Assembly (NCBI GenBank): GCA_022695795.1
Contig: MU404089.1
Coordinates: 124,001 to 188,000 of the forward strand
Length of the DNA stretch: 64,000 nucleotides
From: Biscogniauxia marginata
Lineage: Eukaryota > Ascomycota > Sordariomycetes > Xylariales > Xylariaceae
Direction of reading: 5' to 3'
Part shown: piece by piece, positions 35,324 to 45,280 of the stretch
How positions within the stretch are numbered: the stretch's first letter is position 1
How the letters are laid out: every line of letters begins with the position of its first letter
Notes under the pieces: generated by a model
What the model saw: the letters and a program-made list of their open reading frames with translations, nothing else
What the model was told of the DNA's origin: nothing
Databases searched by the model: none
Translations under genes and position numbers: made by a program

Positions 35324-36644
35324 TCATCTTATTCTTTTAATTTCCGCCAGAGCTTGTAGTCCCTGCAAATCACACGGAGGAAAGTCGTCACTAACGGAGC
35401 TATATGTCGGCGCGGCTTGAGAGGAGGGTGTGAAGATCGGTTCGGTGCCGGAGTCGTGACTACCGAGGTTTTGCATCGCGTGGCTGTCTGAGTGTACGAT
35501 CCGCTCGGCGTTAGACCCGTGACTTTCGAGGCTGTCGTTCGAGCGCGCAGCGAGATTATATGGGACGCTCGCGCGAGAGCGTGGCCAAGAGGATTTGTCC
35601 TTCTCGCTTCTGGAGGCATGCCAACTAATCGATGCACGGGTCGTCCAACCCCTGACCCGAGTCGTGCAGAGTTGCCAGAGAGGACTCAGGGTGGCCGCGC
35701 AGGCACATATTAGACCCGTGTTGACCTCCAATATGGAGAACGTGAAACTTATGCCAGCCCACCACGGCCGATCATATGTCAGCATGTTGTATGTGGATAT
35801 GGCCCAACGGACACAGGCGACTGCCCAGGCACTACATAGCTCGGTGTGTTAGCCACCCGATCCAATACAAGTATTCGGAAATCACATACAGGAACCCACA
35901 GCTGAGGGCAAGACTTAGCCCGATCTTCTGCCTTGTCGACTTGATTCGCAGCTTCCATATCATCGGTAGGGGTAGGATTGCGATAATTAAATCGCTGGAC
36001 ATGTGCCCAGCCCCATAAGCAATGTTCGCCGCGATGGTATTTATACACTTCCCCGGGAGATCTGAATGCCACTTCTTCGCGATGGGGTGACAGCCGAGGA
36101 ATTCAGTGAGCAGGTTGCAGCTGAGATAGCCCAAAGTGTAAGTCAGCGTGATGTAGCAGGCTATCCTAAACCTGCGACTGATACCGAAGAGCTGCATATA
36201 CAATAACACCAGGGCGCTCTTGAAGCCAGCCAAACTGAGCACGTAGAACTCGGACGATATACCAATCCAGAGGTAATATTCCGAGTTCAGCTCTGGCGTA
36301 AATTGCCAAATGTGAAGCCCCATGCCGTGATAAGTCGCATTGGCCATGAGCACGGCATGAATGATTACCGTGACCATCGTCGCCGCGACGATATCTGTCG
36401 CCGTCACAAATTAGCTCCTAAGTCACAGAACGACCCTCTCTCTCCTGCCGAAGTGCGTAGACGTACAGTCGTCGATGGTGAACTCCTTGTGGATGATGAA
36501 ATGCCGCGAATAAAACCTCGCCGCCACAAAGAGAAAACTTATGAACGGCATGACGACGGCCGTCCGCCAGACGTGGATTCCATTTTCGGCGGGGAGATGC
36601 GCCGGAGGTTGCCCGCGGGGAGATATCGAAGGTTCCCCGAACAT
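35324..36644 (-). CDS. PTH11-like integral membrane (fungal rhodopsin-type, seven-helix) protein
   Basis: Three exons: 36644-36467 (donor GTACGT), 36394-35890 (donor GTATGT), 35831-35324; phases 1 and 2 join exactly, 396 residues. Family features: helix 1 TAVVMPFISFLFVAARFYSR, then the DDY motif formed across intron 1, helix 2 VAATMVTVIIHAVLM, GMGLHIWQF after it, GFKSALVLLYMQLFGI, CxPIAKKW loop, AYGAGHMSSDLIIAILPLPMI, and after intron 2 the ACVRWAISTYNMLTYD and TGLICACAATLSPL helices. The cytoplasmic tail (about 110 residues) is Ser-rich. PTH11-type proteins are plasma-membrane, GPCR-like, and some affect host or surface sensing; no specific role can be inferred here. It is the only apparently intact gene in a 10-kb gene-poor stretch. 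Confidence 0.85.
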
Positions 36645-38560
36645 CTTGCAAGAGCGCAAAACCTGGGTCGGGAGTTGTGAGCGCCTACATTAGAGACAGT
36701 GAGAATGGGTAACCAATACGAAATACAGAAGGAGGAGAGAGGTCTCTAACCTGTAGGGCCGACGCCTCAGGATTAACTAGGATTCTGAAAAGCCAGCGGA
36801 TCCGAGAAACAAGTAGGGGTGATCATTGTCTTATAAGAGCACTAGCATGTCATAACATAATCGTGCCTTGCTTATGTACATATTTCTAAAACACCGTTTT
36901 CGAATCCTTCCCGTGGATGAGTAACGCCTCAGAGCTTAAGGTACAGTAAGTAAGGTAAATCCGTTCTCCATTGCCTCGTGGGAGAGGGACCGGGCAGATC
37001 CCACAGCGGTGGAATAGGGCTTAGGACAGGGATTTCCACCTGGCACGGCTCGTTTAGTGACGTTGTTTCCGTGTTTTCCCCAGCATCCGGGATCGAAGGC
37101 CTAGCTTTTTAGCCTGCTATGTATGGGTGGTCAGCCATGCATGCAAGGGTCGAGCTTAAGCCCGTCAAGTTCCAGCCAAGTACCGGGACATAGCCCAGCC
37201 TGCCTCGCTGCGCCGACCGCTCGTCCTACAGATACAAGGTGAGTACACAGACCGACGTCATTACGTATAGTATAGTAACGCTACGCCGCCTCCGCGCATG
37301 AGAGCAGCACGGGCCATTACCTACTGCAATGCCGACACGTCTTCTTATCTAGTGGAATTGGGGGCCACGATTCCAATCCTACGGCCCCGTAGAGCATCCA
37401 CTTAGGTTGTAGTCTGCGAGGAAAACTGGATACGAGACCTGCATGGAACTTTATACTAGTGTAGTCTCTCGAATGGCTGAGGTAACGAGCGAAGGGTCGA
37501 AATTGCGGTAGCGCGGCGCTTCCATGCGCAGTATCGCTCTTATTACCTATTGTGGCACATACCTAGTCAGACGGTCGCAGAGAGCTCGTCGTCTTAACCG
37601 GTAGAGAAATGGTTCAACCGTACAATAGATACCTGTTGCTATGTATGTTCTCCTCGTCGAGGCGCGGCGTGGGGAAGCCGCATTTATAGACTTAAGGATT
37701 CCGAGGAATGTATATATCGGTAGGTATGTAGGGGGAAATAAATCCAGAAAAGGTACGCGTTTAATAATCCCTCGAACTACTCTATACATGGTAACCAAGT
37801 CCGTCAGCATTGGTCAGCCGGTTGTACACTAGGCAGTAGGGCAGTGCTGGATCATTTTGGGAGATGTTGATAAACAAGTGAGGTTCCTTTTTAGCGGTGG
37901 GAGTCTTAATCCGTACTTATCAACCAATCATAAGCGTTACCCTCGCCGGTATTCATCGTCTCAGGGCATAACTAGCGTGCATATCGAGCATCCTATAGGT
38001 AGCTGTATACGGTAGGCAGTGTCACGCCCTATCAGAGCCACTAGGTTAACCGCTTCAATGAGAAAGGGCTGAGATACCCCATACCTATCATGGATGAAAA
38101 TGGCCCGCTCATATTACTTCAAAAAGTTAGATAAGGCGACTATGTAACCTCGACTAATTGGATAGAACGCTTTAGTTCGTATAACGGTTTTCAAACAACA
38201 TGCAATACTCGGTTACCACTGACCGATAGTTTCTTCAAAGCCGCCCCATGCTGCTGCTCACGCCAAGTAAAGGCCCTTGCGTCCAAGGCAGTTGCCGGGT
38301 ATACCCGCGGATTTAGAGATTTCAAGAGATCTCGGGTAAATGGGATTAAGCTTTGGGCTCTCCGGCGACTATGTATCATTCTACATTCTATTGAACAGTC
38401 CCGCAGTAGGTACATGTAGAGAGGAGCCACCGACGACAACCTCATTTAAACCCAATGAGAAATTATCTGATTTTACGCCATTGGTTTGAGTCATGACAGT
38501 TTATTGAGGTAGGACGAAGATATGCGGATAAGATAATTAGATTAGTCCAAGGGTAAGTAA
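36645..38560. other. Gene-poor region upstream of PTH11-like gene
   Basis: The first few hundred bases should contain the promoter of the PTH11-like gene. No other gene is supported; small frames at 37547-37832 and 38191-38445 show no motif. Confidence 0.4.
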
Positions 38561-38567
38561 ATCTAGG

Positions 38568-38901
38568 TAGGTGGGCGAAGCCCACCTATAAATATATACA
38601 GGAGGCCGTAGTAGGACCGTATAGGTAGCAAGGGGGCATAGCCCCATATTTCAACACAGTCGCAGACCAAACATCAACAACGCCGAATTCCGAGTTTCTA
38701 TTGAGTTGTTTCATCCGTAATATCATGGCTAACGACATCTTTCACGTTGATTACATAATCTCGTGCGCTATGGATGGCATCAGGGGGAAATGACGAAGGC
38801 CGGCAGATGCACCCGTCACGATACGTGTCTGATGAGTGTATATAGCAATATAGCTATTGCGCGAAGAATTAGAGATACACAGATAGAGGGCCTTTGCCCT
38901 C
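38568..38901. repeat. Cluster of GC-rich hairpins in AT-rich DNA
   Basis: Three clean stem-loops: TAGGTGGGC-GAA-GCCCACCTA at 38568-38588, GGGGC-ATA-GCCCC at 38633-38645 and GAGGGC-CTTT-GCCCTC at 38886-38901. The flanking DNA is AT-rich. A frame at 38763-39170 (starting with a non-ATG codon or the ATG at 38769) has no recognisable domain. The pattern may mark a mobile-element remnant; nothing identifies its class. Confidence 0.55.
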
Positions 38902-39777
38902 GAATAACTCCTTTGACTTTCTTAAACACGTTGTCACCACCGCAAGCCTCTCACCAGCGAGAGAGCCACGATAGTGGGCCACTATCCTCGAGGTTTCTGG
39001 TAGTTGGTAATACAGTTGCGAAGAGTATTATGTTCATTTATAAGGTGTTGGTGGTTAGTGGCTATTACCAGGGGCTAGGAACACCCGAGGACAATTACGA
39101 AGAGAGGATTAATCGTACACGCCCGCAAAGCCTTGAGGGTAGTTCTCTAGAGACTAATTTAAATCAGTAGCTACCCTTATTTCTATCTTCTTCTACATGT
39201 GTTCTTTTGTGGTCACCCCCTTAATATAGAGAATGGGATGCGGTATAACGGATGCTTCATCTTTCTAGACTCAAGAAATAAGAGGCTATATATATTTGTA
39301 TATAGAAAAATACCTGGGTTAAAGAAGAGAACCATAAAATATTATATATCTTCCAGGCCAACGTGTTAGCACGATCGTCAGTGAGCTAGGCTAGGATGTG
39401 GGGATATGATAGAAAAAGCATATGTCCTTGATCGTACTGCTTACCCCTTTATACATGTTATGATCAGGATATCGAAATAGCGAATGCCTAGCTGCAAGAT
39501 ACACGATACCGGTTCCAGAGCACTTTAGCAGGAGGATCGGCTGTAAAAATGTATAAGAAACTTGCTAATTCTCGACACCGACGATTCGGAGGTTAGCAGG
39601 TGCTCGTTAGACTGTAGTATTAACATAGGTATGTAGGGCCAATGTGATTTTTATATTAACATATACGTCTTCCTAGTCTGTGCTGTCAACCCTCGACTTC
39701 CTTGATAAAAATTGGGATTCAGGTTTCCTAGACGACCTCCTGGATGTAAAACGTCCAATGCATTACTAAAAATTGAC

Positions 39778-39883
39778 AAAAAAATTTGTTTGCTGTGCCA
39801 GGCAAGGAATCGAACCTGCGCTCAACCAACAGCAACCACGAGGTTGTATCTCGGGTTGTGACTGGCACTATCCCACTACACTA
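39778..39883 (-). ncRNA. Pol III type-2-like unit (tRNA-like or SINE-like)
   Basis: On the minus strand: A-box match TAGTGTAGTGG at 39883-39873, B-box match GGTTCGATTCC at 39816-39806 and a run of seven T at 39784-39778. The segment GTGCCAG...CTGGCAC inside it pairs 7/7 as an acceptor-like stem 74 nt end to end, but the D and anticodon arms do not fold as a normal tRNA and the T stem carries a bulge. I therefore do not call a functional tRNA. A tRNA-derived SINE or dead tRNA is the likeliest reading. Confidence 0.4.
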
Positions 39884-40807
39884 TCTCAATCTGATCTCAG
39901 TGTTGATAAGTTGGGCGGGTATCTTGAAATATGAAACCTGTGTACCTCTCTGTATGTACCGTCACAAGAAACCTCTTAAGCATGTGTACCTAGGTACCTA
40001 AGTACCCAGCCGACCTACTTAACCCGCACCACTTCTACATACATACCAGGTATATAAGTACTCAAGGTATGTACCTTCTTCTCTTCTTCTCAAAAATAAA
40101 CCAAGCACGCATCACAGAAATCTCGCTTCACATGTCTTACACGCAGACCTACGAAGCATACATCGTTGAAATCAGCGACGTCATCACAATCAGAGTTGGA
40201 GCTACAAACACATGAGAGATTGCCCTTTGCCATAGTAATAACCCCATTTTTTCATAGCTATTCTTGTACATCCGCTCTTCTCATCGACACTGGCCCACGC
40301 TGGCAGAGGGGACCGTTGATAAACTAGCAGAAAAAAAAGTTTCTCAGCAGTATGCCATAGCCCCTTTTGCTTCTACAACGTCCTTGTCAAACCCACCTAC
40401 GATCTAGATTCAAAGTCCAAGGCCGAATACATGCTCAAGCGACTTTATTTGTAGCGTCGCCACAATCACAAAAAAAAGCCCTCTTAAAAAGCTTCCACCT
40501 TAGTTATATATTTTTTATCACTTTTTATTTATTTTTTTATTTATTTAATTTAAAGTTTTTATTATATAATAAATAAAAGTTATAAATATAAAATATAAAA
40601 TATAAAATATAAAATAAAAAAAATAATAAATATATAAAAAGCACTTAATTTAAAATAAAAAAAGACAATATAAATAACCGTGGTGCGGCTCGAACAATGT
40701 TCCTTTCGAGAATGTTTTTTCAACGTGGCTAAAAAAAAAAGAATAGGCCAACCTGACTTGGTACAGGCAACTGCACCAAGTGGCTGTCACAACCCGAGAT
40801 ACAACCT
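39841..40807. repeat. Perfect 22-bp inverted repeats about 920 bp apart
   Basis: AGGTTGTATCTCGGGTTGTG(AC) at 39841-39862 is the exact reverse complement of 40786-40807. The inside is strongly AT-rich and has no gene. No target-site duplication is obvious at the outer edges, so this could be a MITE-like element or two opposed copies of a short dispersed repeat. The left copy overlaps the Pol III-like unit. Confidence 0.6.
40500..40670. repeat. AT-rich low-complexity block
   Basis: Almost pure A/T, including repeated ATAAAAT/TATAAAA units at about 40570-40660. No coding capacity. Confidence 0.85.
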
Positions 40808-40903
40808 GCAAGATTAAAGAATAAACTAATTTATAAACTTTTGCTTAAGCCTGGACCCTCACTTAAAATATCCATCAAACATGTTCCTCAAGCACACACA
40901 ATC

Positions 40904-41182
40904 TTAGTAGCCTTTAGCCAACAGCCCTTTACCGCGATAATTGTCAACAGGGACTTGTATTAATGGAGAAGCGGACGATTCATCTGTAAAAAGAGCTATA
41001 TTTGATGTGCCTATAGTTCCTGTTCTCTGTACAACGGCCACATTATTACGAACCGTCACACCTAAAACCTGCATCGTAACATAGCTTCTTCCCTCGTCAC
41101 TTCTTATTATGTTGTGCGCCCTCCTAGTCTCTGATTGAGATTTATAGTGACTTATGCATGATGGAAGTACATGATTCAACAA
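40904..41182 (-). pseudogene. Possible C-terminal gene fragment, unknown family
   Basis: Open frame of up to 92 codons whose second half has protein-like character: VLGVTVRNNVAVVQRTG, GTSNIALFTDE, LIQVPVDNYRGKGL, then a stop. It begins with TTG and has no ATG before the internal Met near 41070. AT-rich codon use differs from the conserved genes of this window. I do not recognise the family; it may be the tail of a decayed or transferred gene. Confidence 0.25.
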
Positions 41183-41467
41183 AATGGTCGCCTAGATGGC
41201 ATACTCTATAATTAGCCAATGGAGGCATGGATATTCCAAAGCGCTTCACAGGATTACACCGCTTCGTTCTCACAATAGTCATAATGCCTGATAATTTATA
41301 TATATAATCGGTTCTCCGCTACATCCAGAATCTCGCGCACGTCGCTGTTCTCGAATATATAAATCCTCGACATCTCCAGTGCACCCGCCTACTCCCCCGT
41401 CGACATTCCGTATTCCGTAATCGCACCAACCAGAAATATCTTGCAAACTTGAAGACAGATAGCAGAG

Positions 41468-41662
41468 ATGTCTTCCAAAGTGGACAAACAGCCCCAGGCA
41501 GAGCAGCGGATGAGCTTCGAGGATATCCCCCTCGATCGCGAGGACGGGGTATACAGACCCCGGGAGCCCATGTCATACACGACGCCGGACGACAAGCTCG
41601 AGCTTCGCGGAGGAGAGAACTGCTGCAGTTACTGCTTCCACAGGATGCATTGCTGCGATTGA
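41468..41662 (+). CDS. Tiny protein with Cys-rich C-terminus (64 aa)
   Basis: Intact frame from ATG to stop, 64 residues. The first 50 are polar and charged (MSFEDIPLDREDGVY). The last 13 carry five cysteines: CCSYCFHRMHCCD. The layout, a polar head and Cys cluster at the extreme C-terminus, recalls CYSTM-type stress proteins and other palmitoylated tails, but the hydrophobic stretch of CYSTM is weak here. Function unknown; expression is not proven from sequence. Confidence 0.5.
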   Translation: MSSKVDKQPQAEQRMSFEDIPLDREDGVYRPREPMSYTTPDDKLELRGGENCCSYCFHRMHCCD

Positions 41663-42553
41663 TTACACATGGATAGATAGTATCTGAGAAGAATATACTT
41701 TTTGGTTCATGTTAAACCTGAGGATTGGCGATGGTTGCACGTCTCTTTGGACTGGTACGATTACCTAAGGTGCATGCGGGTAGCTTGTACACTATTGCCA
41801 AGGTAGGAAAGGGATGTGGAAACTGGCCAATGAGGGCCGATGTACTCTGCTGACTAACGTGTGTACCTACCTGTGCTATAGCTTGGTAATTGGCAGTCCT
41901 TCTCTCGTATTTGGTATATAGATAGGTAGATTACCTAAGTTTTAATTTACCTATGGTCAGTCGCATACTGCATTAATTACATTTTAATTTTAATCGATTT
42001 ATGCCTCATCTATGGCCTTGGAATTGGTTGAAGGAGCGTTGTCGAGATCATCTTTCTACTAGTAGGCTAGGTGCCTTACCTAATATTGTGATAAGCGATA
42101 AGCCACAGTGAGACATGACATTGCATTGGAATGACGACGACAACACGTGGGGCAGCGAGGCTCAGCTCGAGTTTCCTACAGTAAGTTCACCAAGGTAATC
42201 GACATGTAACATCAGCTGCTTTCCTGCAACTCCGATATGCTGCGACAACAAAAGTGCATGTCATTGAACAGTGCCTTCTCACCAATCTGGGTCATGCCGT
42301 GAGTAATCGAAATGGCATACCATTTCTCTCTTATTTTTCTCATGCTTGGAAACCTACCGACTTGCCTGTTAGATCGTTAGGCACCTCTATCTATCTGCCT
42401 CGTCCTTAGTATTCTCTCCAAGACCTTGGCTTTCTCGGACAGGTGAGCTGATTGAACAGGCAACCAAGCGAGCAATTCCCTTTACGACGACAATCCTCCT
42501 CCCACTTCACGATATCCTATTCCTAGGTACCTACCCATCGGGCAGCTTCCACC
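41663..42553. other. Intergenic, promoter of arrestin-like gene
   Basis: AT-leaning with GGTAGGT/ACCTAC strings. A CCTAGGTACCTACC palindromic string lies at 42524-42537, just upstream of the start codon at 42554. No gene is supported. Confidence 0.4.
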
Positions 42554-44059
42554 ATGTCGATCCGGATTGTGCTCGACCAACAGCCCGAGTTCTACACAAA
42601 CCTCGACTTCATCAGCGGCCGGGTTATTCTGTGGCTGCAGCGATCCGAGAGCATCGGCAATGTGATTGTCAAGCTCGAAGGCGAGTCGCGCACCGCCCTC
42701 ACCATACCCATGAGCGACCGCGACGACTATGGCACCAGCGGCAACGTCGTGACCGAGAACCACAAGATCCTGTACCGCGTGTTCCAAGTATACCCGGACG
42801 ATGGCGCCTCTGTCACCTTCGACCCGGGTCAGCACGAGTTCAAGTTCAATTTTAAGGTCCCGCTGAACAACATCTGCCACGACCCCAAGGCCATGAGTGC
42901 CCTCATGGGTATTGGCGGTATCGGAACCGGCTTCCGGACCATGGACGGCACGAAACAGCTGATGCTGCGGCACGTGCGGGCAACATTGCCGCCGTCGCTG
43001 ACGGGGTTTCCCCAGGAGGCCGAGATACGGTACTACATCAAAGTGACGATCCAGCGCCCGGGCCTGTTTAAGGAGAACTGGCGGTACCAGACGGGCTTCA
43101 AGTTCTTGCCGATCGAGCCGCCGCGGCCGCCCAAGACGAGTCAAGAGGCCTTCGCCCGCCGGCCCTTCACGTTCCGACCGCGCGCCCCCGCCGCGCAGAG
43201 GCGCTCCTTCTTCGGTGGTCTCAGCAAACAGCCTTCAACGCCCCAGTTAGACGACGATCTGAACCAGCCACCACCTCCCTCGATCGAGATGTCCGCCCGC
43301 ATACCATTCCCGACTATCCTGACCTGCAACGAACCACTACCACTACGTCTCATCGCAAAGAAGCTCACTGCGGCGTCCGAGCAGGTCTACCTGACCGCGC
43401 TCGAGGTCGCGCTGACCGGGTACACTCAGGTGCGGGTGCAGAACCTTTCGAATGTCGAGCGCACCGTGTGGGTGGTGGTATCGGCACCGAGCTTGTCCGT
43501 TGCGCTGGGTAACCCCGACGACGCCGTCGACACTGAGTTCGAGGTGCCGAGCGCGCTGTGGGTAGCGCGCCGCCTGCCAAATACCATCGCTCCCTCGTTT
43601 CGGACCTGCAACCTCGCGCGCCGGTACGAGATCGAGATCAAGCTGACGCTCAGCTGGGGACTCCCCACCACCACTTCGGGGTGGGGCGGCGCCGGTAAGG
43701 CGGCTCTCCCGCAGACCATCCACCTGCCCCTCAAGCTCTCCAACGTGGAGGTCTACTCGGGAATCAAGCCGCCCGCGGCGCTCCTCGACTCGGTATCCTA
43801 CCCATTACCACGGCCGCACGCGAATCACACCTCGAATAACCCTAACCGGCCCCCGCGGCCCCCGCCCAGACCCACCGCCAGCGACCCCCTGTACCCGCCG
43901 CAGCTGGCGCCGGGCGACGTCATCCCGCCGTACGACGACGCGCCGCCGAGCTACGACGAGGCCGTGGCGGACCGAGTGGGCGGGCCCGAGGAGCGCCCGG
44001 CATACAGCGGCGTCACGGCCGAGAACGCGCCGAGCACGATGCCAAATGAGAAGTCGTAA
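42554..44059 (+). CDS. Arrestin-like (alpha-arrestin) protein with PPxY motifs
   Basis: Single exon, 501 residues. The alpha-arrestin fold spans roughly residues 1-420: an N-terminal arrestin domain (SGRVILWLQRSESIGNVIVKLEG, then PGQHEFKFNFKVPL, LRHVRATLPPSLTGF, EIRYYIKVTIQRPG) and a C-terminal arrestin domain (MSARIPFPTILTCNEPLPLRL to HLPLKLSNVEVYSGI). The tail is Pro-rich with PPSYDEAVAD near residue 470, a PPxY ligand for WW domains of Rsp5/HulA-type ubiquitin ligases. In fungi such proteins recruit the ligase to plasma-membrane transporters for endocytosis. The specific transporter cannot be told. A Pro/Arg-rich linker (residues 195-240) separates the two domains. Confidence 0.9.
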   Translation: MSIRIVLDQQPEFYTNLDFISGRVILWLQRSESIGNVIVKLEGESRTALTIPMSDRDDYGTSGNVVTENHKILYRVFQVYPDDGASVTFDPGQHEFKFNFKVPLNNICHDPKAMSALMGIGGIGTGFRTMDGTKQLMLRHVRATLPPSLTGFPQEAEIRYYIKVTIQRPGLFKENWRYQTGFKFLPIEPPRPPKTSQEAFARRPFTFRPRAPAAQRRSFFGGLSKQPSTPQLDDDLNQPPPPSIEMSARIPFPTILTCNEPLPLRLIAKKLTAASEQVYLTALEVALTGYTQVRVQNLSNVERTVWVVVSAPSLSVALGNPDDAVDTEFEVPSALWVARRLPNTIAPSFRTCNLARRYEIEIKLTLSWGLPTTTSGWGGAGKAALPQTIHLPLKLSNVEVYSGIKPPAALLDSVSYPLPRPHANHTSNNPNRPPRPPPRPTASDPLYPPQLAPGDVIPPYDDAPPSYDEAVADRVGGPEERPAYSGVTAENAPSTMPNEKS

Positions 44060-45280
44060 TTGGCTAGGCCAGGCCTGAGGACACTATGGATGTTGTTTTG
44101 AAAAACATAACAAGGTTTTTGTCCAGTTCCGGGTTGGTGTAGGTATATACTTAGGTTAATAAGAGAATGGATGGGTGGAATTGGTACGTGATCTGCGGTG
44201 GATATACCGCATATGTGTGGGCTGTATGCCCCCCAACCCCCCACGGGACGATTTCGAGAGACAGAGATCTTTTGGTGTTTACTGTAGGAGGGAGTGAACG
44301 AGGTTGATGAGAATTTGCGCGCAACGGATGATACCCCCGTCTTTCGGTCGGTTCTAATTGGAACAAAGCTGGTATGAAAAAGAGAGAAAGAAAAGAAAAA
44401 AGCAAAACCCAAAAGGTAGAAGACTTTTCTTTTCCTCAGTCATATACTGGGGAGTTGTTGACGACGATTTGGTTTGGCGTTCTTCGCATTATAAGGGGTT
44501 CAGGGGGAGTTGGACAGCATGTCTGGCGGCGCGGTCTGCTAATAAAGAGTAGATAGATGATGATGACGATGGCGTCGTGTATAGAAAGTGGAAATTACAT
44601 AATCTAATCTAATTAAAATACATATCATGAATATGTCTACTTACTTACAATCATCTTCGACCTGCAATTAATTCTTGGTGGATAGGCATTTATTGAGAAA
44701 GGGTCGGTTATTCTCTCTTACGGGTTTCGCTGGGATTATCTACGTATATACGGAGTACCCGGGGATAAAGGGGGGAGATGCCCGGACAGGGCGAGTCTTT
44801 TTAATCAAAAAGTGATCACAATAACTAGAAAAGAATTAAAATAGTGACTTGAATTGACGTAGGATATATGCCGAAAAACGAGCACTGCTGTTTTCTATCT
44901 ATATCTACCTAGTAAACAGAGTGTATCTAAGGGTCTTTTAAGCGTCCCGATATACAATGCAAGCTCGCAGAATCTATGTCTAGAAACAGCAATTGTGGAC
45001 TTGGCGAAAAAGGGGAAGGAGGGGAAGGGGGAAGGGGGAAGGTGAACTAATGCCGAGGCGTAGATGAATTAAAAAAAACTTCAACTTCGCTGTGTTTTCT
45101 GACGTGCGGGTAGATGTCAGGGAGACAGAAGCACACAGACACCCCCTCTCTTCCCCCAGCTCACCAACTAACGAACTAGTGGCATGATAATGTCATCCCG
45201 CGATATCTCAGTTCCCTCCACAAGGGGAAGAAAAAAAAAGAGAAAGGGGGAGACATTTTGGCCTCCGTACTAGTCCGCTC
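44060..45280. other. 3' region between convergent genes
   Basis: 1.2 kb between the stops of the arrestin-like gene and NADP-IDH. It contains a purine-rich GGGGAAGG repeat tract at 45008-45042 and poly-A/poly-T runs, probably 3' UTRs. No gene is supported. Confidence 0.45.

Noticed and set aside
39794..39869. Functional tRNA gene
   Set aside because: The acceptor-like stem pairs, but D and anticodon arms do not form and the T stem is bulged; kept only as a Pol III-like unit.
42482..43144. 220-codon minus-strand frame
   Set aside because: It is the reverse shadow of the GC-rich arrestin-like coding sequence and has no domain.
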